Positions 25,809 to 33,865 of a DNA stretch of 64,000 nucleotides are shown piece after piece. The translations under genes and the position numbers were made by a program. The stretch spans positions 186,001-250,000 of the forward strand of contig NZ_JAZIFY010000001.1 of the NCBI RefSeq assembly GCF_036634195.1. Reading direction: 5' to 3'. Below the pieces are notes generated by a model that made no database searches, had not been told where the DNA came from, and saw nothing but the letters and a program-made list of their open reading frames with translations. Within the stretch, counting starts at the first letter, position 1. Each line of letters starts with the position of its first letter. This DNA is from Streptomyces sp. P9-A4 (lineage in GTDB: Bacteria > Actinomycetota > Actinomycetes > Streptomycetales > Streptomycetaceae).

Positions 25809-27026
25809 ATGGCCACGACACCACCTCCTCCACCGTCACCGTCCTCCGGATCGGGTGCATCGGACCCCGAGGGAGAGAACCCGGCCCCGGTGCCTGGCCC
25901 ACAGGCTCATAGAGGATCCGGCACGGCACCCCTGCCCAGCCCGTCGAGCGCGGCGTCGCCCTCTCCGTCCTCCGCATCGGCCACGCCGGATCCCGGAGGA
26001 GAAGCCGCAGCGCCGGTGGCCGCGCCGACGCCTGGACCGTCGGTTTGGAACCTACTGGCCGACGAACGAATGCCCGGGTTGCGAAGGCTCCCGGCAAAAC
26101 AGCGGGTTCTGTACTTGGTGGTCGCCGGCATGGTGGTCGTGGGCGGGCTCCTTTTCGCCTACTACGCGAACTACGTTCTGGACCGGACCACGTCGACCGA
26201 CCGGCTCCGGTCCGACAAGGTCGCGGAGAAGGCCGTCGACCGCGAGCAGCCGCCTTTCGTTTCCACCATCACGCCTCACGACTACGAGCAGGACATGCCC
26301 GAGAACATCATCGTGCTGCTCGACCGCCCACTGACCACGACCGAGCAGGCGACTCTTACATCGCTGCGGGGAGACAACGCCGTGGTCTGGGCGTTCATGA
26401 AGCCTCTCGGTGGCCGGATCGTGGAGTACACGCCGCCTCTTGCGAAGCCGCTGCTGGAGGGCGGCCGTGCGGAACCGCGCGGCAAGGCCCAGTCGTTCAA
26501 TCTCAACTTGAACAGCGACCGCGGCGCCGGTCTCACGATCAACGGCATGTCCGCTGCGAAGGACTCGTGCAGTGTTCCTACGGCGCAGACGGTGGTGGAC
26601 CTTCCTCCGGCCGGCTCAGAGTCCAGGCTGGGTCTGTTGTGGGACCTGACCGGCGGAAAGGCCGCCAAGCCGCACGGGCCGTACGTCCTCGACGAGGGCG
26701 ACGCCCAGGGCACGCTGTTCTTCCGGTACAACGCCATTGACCTGGGCAACGGTCAGTCGAACATGGCTCTGCGGATCCAGCCGGTGGTGTCCGATCAAAC
26801 GTGCACATGGCACATCGATGCCACCTATACGGACACTTCCGGCGCCCACACGCAACGCATCCCGAGCGGTCTCGACACCATCACCACTGAGGCCGTACCT
26901 CGAAATCCCGTTCAGCGTTTCATTCACGTCCCGGGCTCAGGGTGGGGGTGCGTCGGCAAGGTGAACCAGAAGGGATGTCCGGCCACCGGATTCCTTCCCG
27001 AGGTGACACCTTCAGCGGGGTCGTGA
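25809..27026 (+). CDS. single-pass membrane protein with Pro/Ser-rich N-terminus, unknown function
   Basis: Start at ATG 25809, 7 nt after CAGGAGA. Of 405 residues, the first 75 or so are Pro/Ser/Ala/Gly-rich and probably disordered in the cytoplasm. One transmembrane helix follows ('VLYLVVAGMVVVGGLLFAYYANYVL', about residues 98-122). The remaining ~280 residues would be extracellular: a beta-rich domain with 'MPENIIVLLDRPLTTTEQATLTSL', 'LNLNSDRGAGLTINGM' and about four Cys ('DSCSVP', 'DQTCTWHID', 'WGCVGKVNQKGCPA'). I do not recognise the family. It is convergent with the WD40 gene, 34 bp apart. Confidence 0.75.
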   Translation: MATTPPPPPSPSSGSGASDPEGENPAPVPGPQAHRGSGTAPLPSPSSAASPSPSSASATPDPGGEAAAPVAAPTPGPSVWNLLADERMPGLRRLPAKQRVLYLVVAGMVVVGGLLFAYYANYVLDRTTSTDRLRSDKVAEKAVDREQPPFVSTITPHDYEQDMPENIIVLLDRPLTTTEQATLTSLRGDNAVVWAFMKPLGGRIVEYTPPLAKPLLEGGRAEPRGKAQSFNLNLNSDRGAGLTINGMSAAKDSCSVPTAQTVVDLPPAGSESRLGLLWDLTGGKAAKPHGPYVLDEGDAQGTLFFRYNAIDLGNGQSNMALRIQPVVSDQTCTWHIDATYTDTSGAHTQRIPSGLDTITTEAVPRNPVQRFIHVPGSGWGCVGKVNQKGCPATGFLPEVTPSAGS

Positions 27027-27060
27027 TGAATTCGATCGCCGGACTGGAATGGCTCTCCTG

Positions 27061-28416
27061 TCACGGCAGTCTCCACAGAGCAACCTCACCGAGAAGTCCG
27101 GCGGTCACCATTTTTCCGTCCGGGCTGAGCCGTACCGGATGCGCGGTGTCGTAATCCGGGTCTTCCCTGTAGATGCGAGTGTCCACGACGTCGACAATCT
27201 TTCGGGTAGAAACGTCCCACCGCACAATCAGAGCATCGCCGTTGACCGACCCCACCAGCGTCTCGCCGTCGGGGCTGAATTGCACAGAGTTGACGTATCT
27301 GGCAATTCGGTCCTTGGTCGGGGTCGAATCTCCGGATGTGACGAGTGGGGGCACCGTCAGGGTCGCGACCTCCTTTCGGCTGGCTGCCGACCACAGCTTG
27401 ATCTGCCCGTCTCTGGTACTCAAGCTCGCAGTACCCCCGGCCAGCAAGGTGCCGTCGGGACTGTACGCGAGTTCTAGGACCGAAAGTTCGAGACCCTCGA
27501 TGGTGCTGATGATTTCGTGAGTGAAGACGTTCCAGAAACGCACGTTGCGCGCCTCATGGCTGGTCGCAATCGTTTTCCCGTCCGGACTGAAGGCAACCGA
27601 CTCAACCGACTTGTTCGGACTCCTCGTATAACCGATCGGGTCGATCAGCGTCGCGACTTTCTCATGGGTGCCGGTGTCCCACAGGTTGACTGTCGCATGC
27701 ATATTGGCGCAGGCCAGGATGTTGCCGTGCGGATGAAATGCAAGCGACTGCACCACGACAGGATCGATTTCGGTGTCCGTGAGTGTCGCGATCTCCTTGC
27801 GCGCAGCGACGTTCCACAGAGTTGTGCTCTTGCCGTCGCAGCTGGCAAGCAACGTCCCGTCCCTGCTGAAGGCCACGTCGAGGACGCCCTCGAAATGCTC
27901 GCCGGGCTCTCGGAGTTTGACGGCGGGTGTCAGGGTGGCCGTGTTCCAGAGTTGGACCGCGCCATTGAGCATTCCGACAGCGAGGATCTTGCTGTCCGGG
28001 CTGAATGCGAGCGCGTACGGGACTGTGCCGGTCGCGGCTGCGATCAAGGGGCGAGGCAGCCGGCGTTGGCTGCGCGGTGTCGCCGGCCGTGAGGGCAAGG
28101 CCGAATCCCGCGTAGGGGCGGACCGGGGACCCGCTGATTCCGACGGTCCGGAGGACAAGTTCAGCGCGGTGGGTACAGCGATGGCCGCGGCCCCGGTCCC
28201 GAGCGCGCCCAGGAGGAGGGTTCGTCGGCTCGGCCGCCACGCCGGGCGACCGGTTCGGGGGCGGGCGGCACCGACCACCGGTGCGAGGGATGAAGGAAGC
28301 GGGTGCTCGGTCCCGATGGCGGCGCGCCTCCCGGCCGAAGGGCTTTCCGGGGGTCCGGCTTCCGTGCCCCTCGCCGGCTCGTCGCCCGCCCCTGGCTGAT
28401 CCGCGTCGGTTGCCAT
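27061..28416 (-). CDS. WD40 repeat protein with N-terminal signal/anchor segment
   Basis: The 451-residue protein has a charged, disordered N-terminus (1-60), then 'PSRRTLLLGALGTGAAAIAVPTALNL' (about 62-87), which resembles a twin-arginine signal or a membrane anchor with RR. After a linker come about seven WD repeats ending in 'LWNTATL', 'LWNVAARKE', 'LWDTGTHEK', 'FWNVFTHE', 'LWSAASRKE', 'RWDVSTRK' and 'ALWRLP'. It would be an extracytoplasmic beta-propeller for protein binding. Such proteins in Streptomyces are often paralogous and uncharacterised. Confidence 0.88.
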   Translation of the reverse strand: MATDADQPGAGDEPARGTEAGPPESPSAGRRAAIGTEHPLPSSLAPVVGAARPRTGRPAWRPSRRTLLLGALGTGAAAIAVPTALNLSSGPSESAGPRSAPTRDSALPSRPATPRSQRRLPRPLIAAATGTVPYALAFSPDSKILAVGMLNGAVQLWNTATLTPAVKLREPGEHFEGVLDVAFSRDGTLLASCDGKSTTLWNVAARKEIATLTDTEIDPVVVQSLAFHPHGNILACANMHATVNLWDTGTHEKVATLIDPIGYTRSPNKSVESVAFSPDGKTIATSHEARNVRFWNVFTHEIISTIEGLELSVLELAYSPDGTLLAGGTASLSTRDGQIKLWSAASRKEVATLTVPPLVTSGDSTPTKDRIARYVNSVQFSPDGETLVGSVNGDALIVRWDVSTRKIVDVVDTRIYREDPDYDTAHPVRLSPDGKMVTAGLLGEVALWRLP

Positions 28417-28877
28417 GACCCTCCTCCCCCATCAGTCCCTCGTACACTTCCGTGGCTGACGGGAATCCGCGATTCACCGCGTGCCCGCCATGAACAACGG
28501 CCAGGCGTAACGAACTTGACACGACATCACAGTACGGCAGGTGGCATCAGACGCCTGTCCGCCACGGGCGCGATGCGGCGATCAGGCCCCTCACTCCACC
28601 TCCCCGTCTTGCATCGTGCGGCCGGGGAGGCAGAGGTCCATTGACAGCGAGGACACGGCAGCCGGTCACAAACAGGGCACAACGATGTCGCCGTTCCAGG
28701 AGTGGAGAAGCGCCGGAGCGTCACCGTCGACACGACCGCGTCCCGGGCTGCCTGTGGGTCGATCGGTCCGTCCGTCGCCCAGACATTCGAACCATGGCGG
28801 GGCGGACGGGGTACCTCTTCCCTCGCGCGGGCCGCGGACCATACTGGTCGGGCCCTCATCGCCCACTGAACGGTTCC
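28417..28877. other. 461-bp divergent intergenic region
   Basis: Between the starts of the WD40 gene and the next + strand gene I find no additional coding sequence. It must carry both promoters. The sequence is moderately A+T-richer around 28440-28540, but no clear consensus promoter was assigned. Confidence 0.5.
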
Positions 28878-30074
28878 ATGACCAAGAACAGCACTTCATC
28901 GACCACCGTCCCCGACACCGCCTGGCTCGGGCGTGGACGTCACCTCGGGCCCGAGCCCGAGCGGGACGTCCGGCGCAACCTGCTCGCCCTCAAGGCGGCC
29001 CGGGTGATCGACGACTTCCTGGACCTCGACCCCGTCGAGGCGGCGAGTTCCACCGACCTGTACCCCCGGGACGAGTCCGCCGACCCCGGCCCGTCCGCAC
29101 GCCGCCTCTTCGAGGCCCGCTGGCGCGTGGCCGACGACGTCACGGTGCGCGCGCAGCTGACCACGTTCGAGCCCGGGTCCCGCCGCATGAAGGCCGAGGG
29201 TGTCACCTGGGTCCTCGCCTCCGAGGCCGAGCGGGCGTGGGAAGCGAGCTGGCCCTCACCAGCCACCGTGTTCTGGCCCGACAGCGACCAGGTCGCATGG
29301 GACCACGAGATGGTGCCGGGCGTGCGCCTGCGGACGACGAACCACCTGCCGAAGGACGACGACGAGTTGCGCCGCCTGCTGCGGGCCTGCTCCCGGCAGA
29401 GCTGGTTCATCCATGTCGTGGTGCACGAGGCGATGACACCGGACGCCCTGGGACGCCGGCCGATCACGGCGTTCCTGCCACCGAGCCTGCGGGACCGGGT
29501 GGTCGAACACCGGGCCACGCCGGAGCAGGCGCTGATCGCCGACTTCGTGATGAAGCGCGAGCTGGGCGTGGGGATACCGCGTGGCGGCGCCGTCATCCTG
29601 CCCCCGACACCGCAGACCCTCGATTACGACGCGGAGCGCTTCACGCTGCGCAATGTCTTCCTGGACGGCACGGAACCCACCAAACTCCTGGACAGGATCA
29701 AGGAGTTCGCCTCACTTCCCCAGCCACTGCCGGCCGACGCCGAACAGGCCCTGACTCGGCTGCGTCAAGGCTGGCACCTGCTCACCCCCGCCGAGGAACT
29801 GGTCCACGCACAGGCCATGGTCACCAGATACGCCAGGGCACTCGAAGCCATGACGGCATCCTGCGACCTGTACCGGGATGCCGCCGAGTCGGCGCTCGAC
29901 GCCCTCGCCGAGGCGACCAGCGGCGCCGGCGCCCCCCGAACGGCATCTCCGGCGACGGCCAAGGACGACCCCTCACCGTGGAAGACCCTCGCGAAGACAC
30001 TCGCCCGCTTCCGGGGCCCGAACCCCCAAGCACCGGATACGGAGGTCCAGCAGCGTCCGCACGGCGGCCAGTGA
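28878..30074 (+). CDS. protein of unknown function (398 aa)
   Basis: Start placed at ATG 28878, where the sequence changes from low-complexity to protein-like. The product is soluble with no signal peptide. It contains a mixed alpha/beta first half ('VRRNLLALKAARVIDDFLDLDPVE', 'FEARWRVADDVTVRAQLTTFEPG', 'QSWFIHVVVHEAMT') and a helical C-terminal third ('QALTRLRQGWHLLTPAEELVHAQAMVTRYARALEAM') that may be a coiled coil. I do not recognise the family. It precedes the ferritin-like pseudogene and the DUF6603 operon on the same strand but is 1.1 kb away, so linkage is uncertain. Confidence 0.65.
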   Translation: MTKNSTSSTTVPDTAWLGRGRHLGPEPERDVRRNLLALKAARVIDDFLDLDPVEAASSTDLYPRDESADPGPSARRLFEARWRVADDVTVRAQLTTFEPGSRRMKAEGVTWVLASEAERAWEASWPSPATVFWPDSDQVAWDHEMVPGVRLRTTNHLPKDDDELRRLLRACSRQSWFIHVVVHEAMTPDALGRRPITAFLPPSLRDRVVEHRATPEQALIADFVMKRELGVGIPRGGAVILPPTPQTLDYDAERFTLRNVFLDGTEPTKLLDRIKEFASLPQPLPADAEQALTRLRQGWHLLTPAEELVHAQAMVTRYARALEAMTASCDLYRDAAESALDALAEATSGAGAPRTASPATAKDDPSPWKTLAKTLARFRGPNPQAPDTEVQQRPHGGQ

Positions 30075-30408
30075 GATGTACGGGAGAACGGACCGGTCAC
30101 GTCCGTGGCCCACAGAGGTCGCTCGACCCGCCGGCCGCTGTCCACCGGCCGCCGGCCGTCGCCGCGCCCAGGCGGCGCCGAGGGTACGGGCGAGATCTGC
30201 CCACACGGTGCCGATCCAGTGCATCCCTGGGACGATCGCCGTCGCCGACGAGGTGAGCGTGGACGCACACGCGCTCTCGGACTCCGCGGGGATCTCGTTC
30301 CCGACCGGGACGAACCACCGGGTCGTCCTCGGACGGGAATGGCTGCGCCAACTGCGCCCGCACGCCCTGGACACGCCCTGGAGGCGTTCCGCGCGCACCC
30401 GGAGCGGA

Positions 30409-31083
30409 TCACCGGCGCCCGGCAGCCGACCCTGGACTTCGGTCACGGCGCGGGGAACCCCGTCGTGCCCCTCGCCACGCTCGACGCCGTGGAGAAGGCC
30501 ATCGGCGTGATCGAGGAACAGGGCGAGGGCACGTCCGCTTCGCCCGGGAACCCACACCCTGGGGCGGCGGGAGAGCCGGCCCGCTGCTCCACCTTCCGGG
30601 AGAGGAGATCTTCCACAAGCGCAGGCTCAGGAAGAACCCCGACACCGGGAAGTCCGAGTTCACGGGAGCGGAGATCCGATGCCGGGCACCCTGCCGATCG
30701 GGATCGTTCCCGCTGGGGGCCGGCCCCGGAGGGGACCTTGCGCACCGGACGCCGGGACGACACAGCTCCTCGACGAGTTCAACCAGGCGTACAGCAAGCT
30801 GCTGCGCCTGCTGCGGGATGCCTGGGGGCGGGACGACGCGGGCGAGGTGGAGGGGCCGCTGTTCGAGGCGATCCCGCCGATGTCCGCCCTGCAGGACCCC
30901 GCTCAACAGCTGATGGCGCGCCCGCTCCCCGGCGGCGGCGGGAATTACGGGCCGGAGTTCCTCCACGTGACTCCCCGACGGGTTCGCGCCTCCCGTACGC
31001 GCCCCGGCCGCGCGAGTGAAAAGGGCACCGGTTCGGCGCCCCGGGTGGTTCGCGGCCGCGCCCCGCGCCGTGTCCGGGGTTAG
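30409..31083 (+). pseudogene. ferritin-like protein (VioB / iminophenyl-pyruvate dimer synthase type), frameshifted
   Basis: Three frames read in order as the C-terminal two thirds of a ferritin-like protein of the VioB/RebD-related family: 'LATLDAVEKAIGVIEEQGEGTSASP' (about 30470-30550), 'HLPGEEIFHKRRLRKNPDTGKSEFTGAEIR' (about 30590-30680), and 'LLDEFNQAYSKLLRLLRDAWG' with 'MSALQDPAQQLMARPLPGG.GNYGPEFLHV' (about 30765-30980). 'IxEQGEG', 'HxxxFxEI' and 'FNxAYSxLLRxLxxAW' are family features. The usual metal-binding His in the middle element is damaged (Phe-His in 'EEIFHKRRL'). The N-terminal helix bundle is not found intact upstream. It directly precedes the DUF6603 operon. Confidence 0.7.
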
Positions 31084-31192
31084 CGTCGGTCGCGTTCCGA
31101 TCCCCCATCCGTCCGGCAGGGCCCCTTGTGCGTCCGCGGGCGGAGAACGGCGACGATCCGATGAACGTCCCCCACCCTTCCCGGACCCGCTG

Positions 31193-33865
31193 ATGGCCGC
31201 TGCCCCCCTGCCGCAGCTGGCGACCGACATCCGCGACGGGCTCGTCCTCCTGCTCCCCGACCTCTCGGGGCTTCCCGACACCGAGCGTCCGAAACGCCTG
31301 GCTCAGGCACTCGGACTGCCCTCCGACGCGCTCGCTCCGGAAGCTCTTCTCGCGCGGCTCGCGGTGCCGAGCGCGGCGGCGCCGGGGGACGTGTGGCCGG
31401 TCCTCGTCGACCTGCTGCGGACCTCGGTGCGAGGCGCGACGGGGGCGGCGCCGAACTGGTCGCTCGCGATCGACAACGTCCTCCGCGCCGGCCCCACCGA
31501 GGTGGAGGCGCTCGGCACCACCCTTCCCCCGGTGCTGAGCCTCACTTTCAAGCTGAGCGACGCACTCAGCCTGGTGCCAGGGTTCGCCGTACGGGACGGG
31601 ATCAGTCTCGTGCTCTCCCTGCCCACCGCCGTACCCGACGACTCCACCCTCGCGTTCCGGGCCGACGGCATGGAGCTCGCGCTCGAGGACCACGAGCTGC
31701 TGAAGCTCCTCGCCCCCGGCGGCCTCTCCCTCAAGGGGAGTCTGGGCGTCCTCCTCGACAAGAAGGGGCTGCGGCTCGAGGGCGGCAGCAACGGCAAGGG
31801 CATCGCCCTGCCCCTGGACCGGGCCCCCGCCGGGCTGCGCGCGCCCTCGTTGTACGTGGCCTCGCGCGACGGTGGGCTCCAGCTCACCGCCTCCTTCCGC
31901 GCCTCGCTGCTCGGCGTCGCGGACGCGACGGTCGACGGGGCTGGGCTCGAAATCCGTCCGACGGCCGGCGGGTACACGCCGACCGTGGTGCCGCCGACGG
32001 GTCTCGGACTCACCCTGGCCCTCGGCCCGGCGAAGGGCGGCGGGTTCCTCGGCGAGCAGGACGGGCAGTACCGCGGCGCGCTCTCGCTGAGCCTGGGCCT
32101 CGTCGAGGTCAAGGCGTTCGGGATCCTGCAGCCCCGCCCGCCGTCGGTGCTGGTGGCGCTGAGCGCCGAGTTCACCCCGGCCATCGAACTGGGTCTCGCC
32201 TTCACGCTCAACGCCGTCGGCGGTCTGATCGGCGTCGGCCGCGCGCTCGACCGGGCGGGCCTGGCCGCGGTCGTGCAGTCCGGTCACCTGGACGACCTGC
32301 TCTTCCCCGCGGACGCCGCCGCGGCGGCACCACGCATCCTGACCGCGATGGGGACGGTCTTTCCCGCACGGGCCGGGAGCACGGTCGTCGGGCCGATGTT
32401 CCGGGTCGGCTGGGGCCGTCCCGTCTCGTTCGTCACGGCCGATGTCGGCGTGGTGCTCGAACTCCCCAGCGGGGTGGTGGGCATCCTCGGCCGGCTACGG
32501 ATCGCGCTGCCCGCCCCGCAGGCGCCGGTGATCGACCTGCGGGCCTCGGTCGCGGGCGTCGTCGACGCCGCCGACGGCCTGGTCGAGATCAACGCGAACC
32601 TCGCCGGATCCCGGCTGCTCACCTCCTCGGTGGAGGGCGGTCTCGCCCTGCGGGCCAAGTCGGGGCAGGACGCGACGTTCATCCTCAGCGCCGGTGGATT
32701 CCACCCCCGCTACACCCCTCCCGCGGGCTTCCCGACACCGAAGCGCCTGACGATCGCGATCGCGGACAGCCCGTTCCTGAAGGTCGTCTTCTCCGGCTAC
32801 TTCGCCCTCACCCCCGGCACCGTCCAGGCGGGCGCGGAGCTGTCCGCTGTCATCGGGACGAGCAGCACCGGCGTGTCCGGGCGGCTCTCCTTCGACGCGC
32901 TGGTGCGCTGGGAGCCGAGCTTCGGCGTGATGCTCGACCTCAGCGGCTCGTTCGCGCTGCGCTTCGCCGGGGAGACCCTGTGCTCCGTCGGGCTGCGCGT
33001 CCACGTGGACGGTCCGACGCCGTGCTGGCACATCGCCGGACGCGCCAGCGTGTCCTTCCTCTTCTTCGACGTGAGCTTCCCCTTCGACGAGCACTGGAAC
33101 TGCATCGGCCAGGCGGCAGCCCCGCCGCCCCCGGACGTCTGCCGGGCGCTGGAACAGGCCCTGGACAATCCCCGCAGCTGGGAACCGGTGCTGCCGGACG
33201 GCGTGCGCACGATGGTCTCGCTGCGCGCCGACGGCGTGGCCACCGGCCGTCTCCTGCATCCGCTGGGGCGGGTGCGGTTCAGCCAGCGCACGGTACCGCT
33301 GGGAATCGAGGTGGTCCGGTTCGGTCCCGGCCGGCTTCCCGAGCCGACCGCGTTCGACGTGGCCGTCACGTTCCCCACCGGGGCTGGGACCGCGCAGCCG
33401 GTCACGGAGGACTTCGCGCGGGCCGACTTCTTCGACCTCACGGACGACCAGAAGCTGACCCAGCCGGCGTTCGAGCCGTTCCGCTCCGGCGCCGAGCTGA
33501 CCCCGCCGCCCACCGCGCGCAGCGCCCCCCGGACGACGGTGCCGGTCGAGTACGAGACCAAGTGGCTGGGCGGCACTGCCCCCGCCTCTCCCTGGCTGAT
33601 CAGCGACGCGGCCCTCCAGGCCGCACTCCCCCACGGTGCCGTCGGCCGCAGCCTCGTCCACGAGCTGAGCGCCCGTTACGCCACGCCTCCGCGCGAGCCG
33701 GTACTGAAGGAGCGCATGTACGCGATCGCGAGCCTCGACACCCTGAAGGCGCCCACCGGCTCCTTGTCCAGGAACACGTTCACCGAAGCCGCAGCCCAAC
33801 TGAGGACCGTCACGGGCCGGTCCGGGCTTCTCCAGGTCGTGCCCGCGTACGAGGTGAGGCCATGA
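31193..33865 (+). CDS. DUF6603-like large beta-repeat protein (operon gene A)
   Basis: The start at ATG 31193 is chosen because protein-like sequence begins there; no strong ribosome site is visible, so a start further upstream is possible. The 890 residues contain a helical N-terminal part (1-120) and then long stretches of alternating strands with repeated phrases: 'LGLTLALGPAKGGGFLGEQDGQYRGALSLSLGLVEVKAFGIL', 'VGPMFRVGWGRPVSFVTADVGVVLELPSGVVGILGRLRIALP', 'GRLSFDALVRWEPSFGVMLDLSGSFALRF', 'GRASVSFLFFDVSFPFDEHW'. These match my memory of DUF6603, a family of unknown function in bacteria and fungi. No signal peptide or TM helix. The next gene overlaps by ATGA. Confidence 0.8.
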   Translation: MAAAPLPQLATDIRDGLVLLLPDLSGLPDTERPKRLAQALGLPSDALAPEALLARLAVPSAAAPGDVWPVLVDLLRTSVRGATGAAPNWSLAIDNVLRAGPTEVEALGTTLPPVLSLTFKLSDALSLVPGFAVRDGISLVLSLPTAVPDDSTLAFRADGMELALEDHELLKLLAPGGLSLKGSLGVLLDKKGLRLEGGSNGKGIALPLDRAPAGLRAPSLYVASRDGGLQLTASFRASLLGVADATVDGAGLEIRPTAGGYTPTVVPPTGLGLTLALGPAKGGGFLGEQDGQYRGALSLSLGLVEVKAFGILQPRPPSVLVALSAEFTPAIELGLAFTLNAVGGLIGVGRALDRAGLAAVVQSGHLDDLLFPADAAAAAPRILTAMGTVFPARAGSTVVGPMFRVGWGRPVSFVTADVGVVLELPSGVVGILGRLRIALPAPQAPVIDLRASVAGVVDAADGLVEINANLAGSRLLTSSVEGGLALRAKSGQDATFILSAGGFHPRYTPPAGFPTPKRLTIAIADSPFLKVVFSGYFALTPGTVQAGAELSAVIGTSSTGVSGRLSFDALVRWEPSFGVMLDLSGSFALRFAGETLCSVGLRVHVDGPTPCWHIAGRASVSFLFFDVSFPFDEHWNCIGQAAAPPPPDVCRALEQALDNPRSWEPVLPDGVRTMVSLRADGVATGRLLHPLGRVRFSQRTVPLGIEVVRFGPGRLPEPTAFDVAVTFPTGAGTAQPVTEDFARADFFDLTDDQKLTQPAFEPFRSGAELTPPPTARSAPRTTVPVEYETKWLGGTAPASPWLISDAALQAALPHGAVGRSLVHELSARYATPPREPVLKERMYAIASLDTLKAPTGSLSRNTFTEAAAQLRTVTGRSGLLQVVPAYEVRP

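Noticed and set aside
31393..33861. Long + frame preceding gene B in the same frame (Arg/Pro-rich)
   Set aside because: It overlaps gene A completely in another frame. Protein-like sequence begins only at ATG 33862, so gene B starts there.
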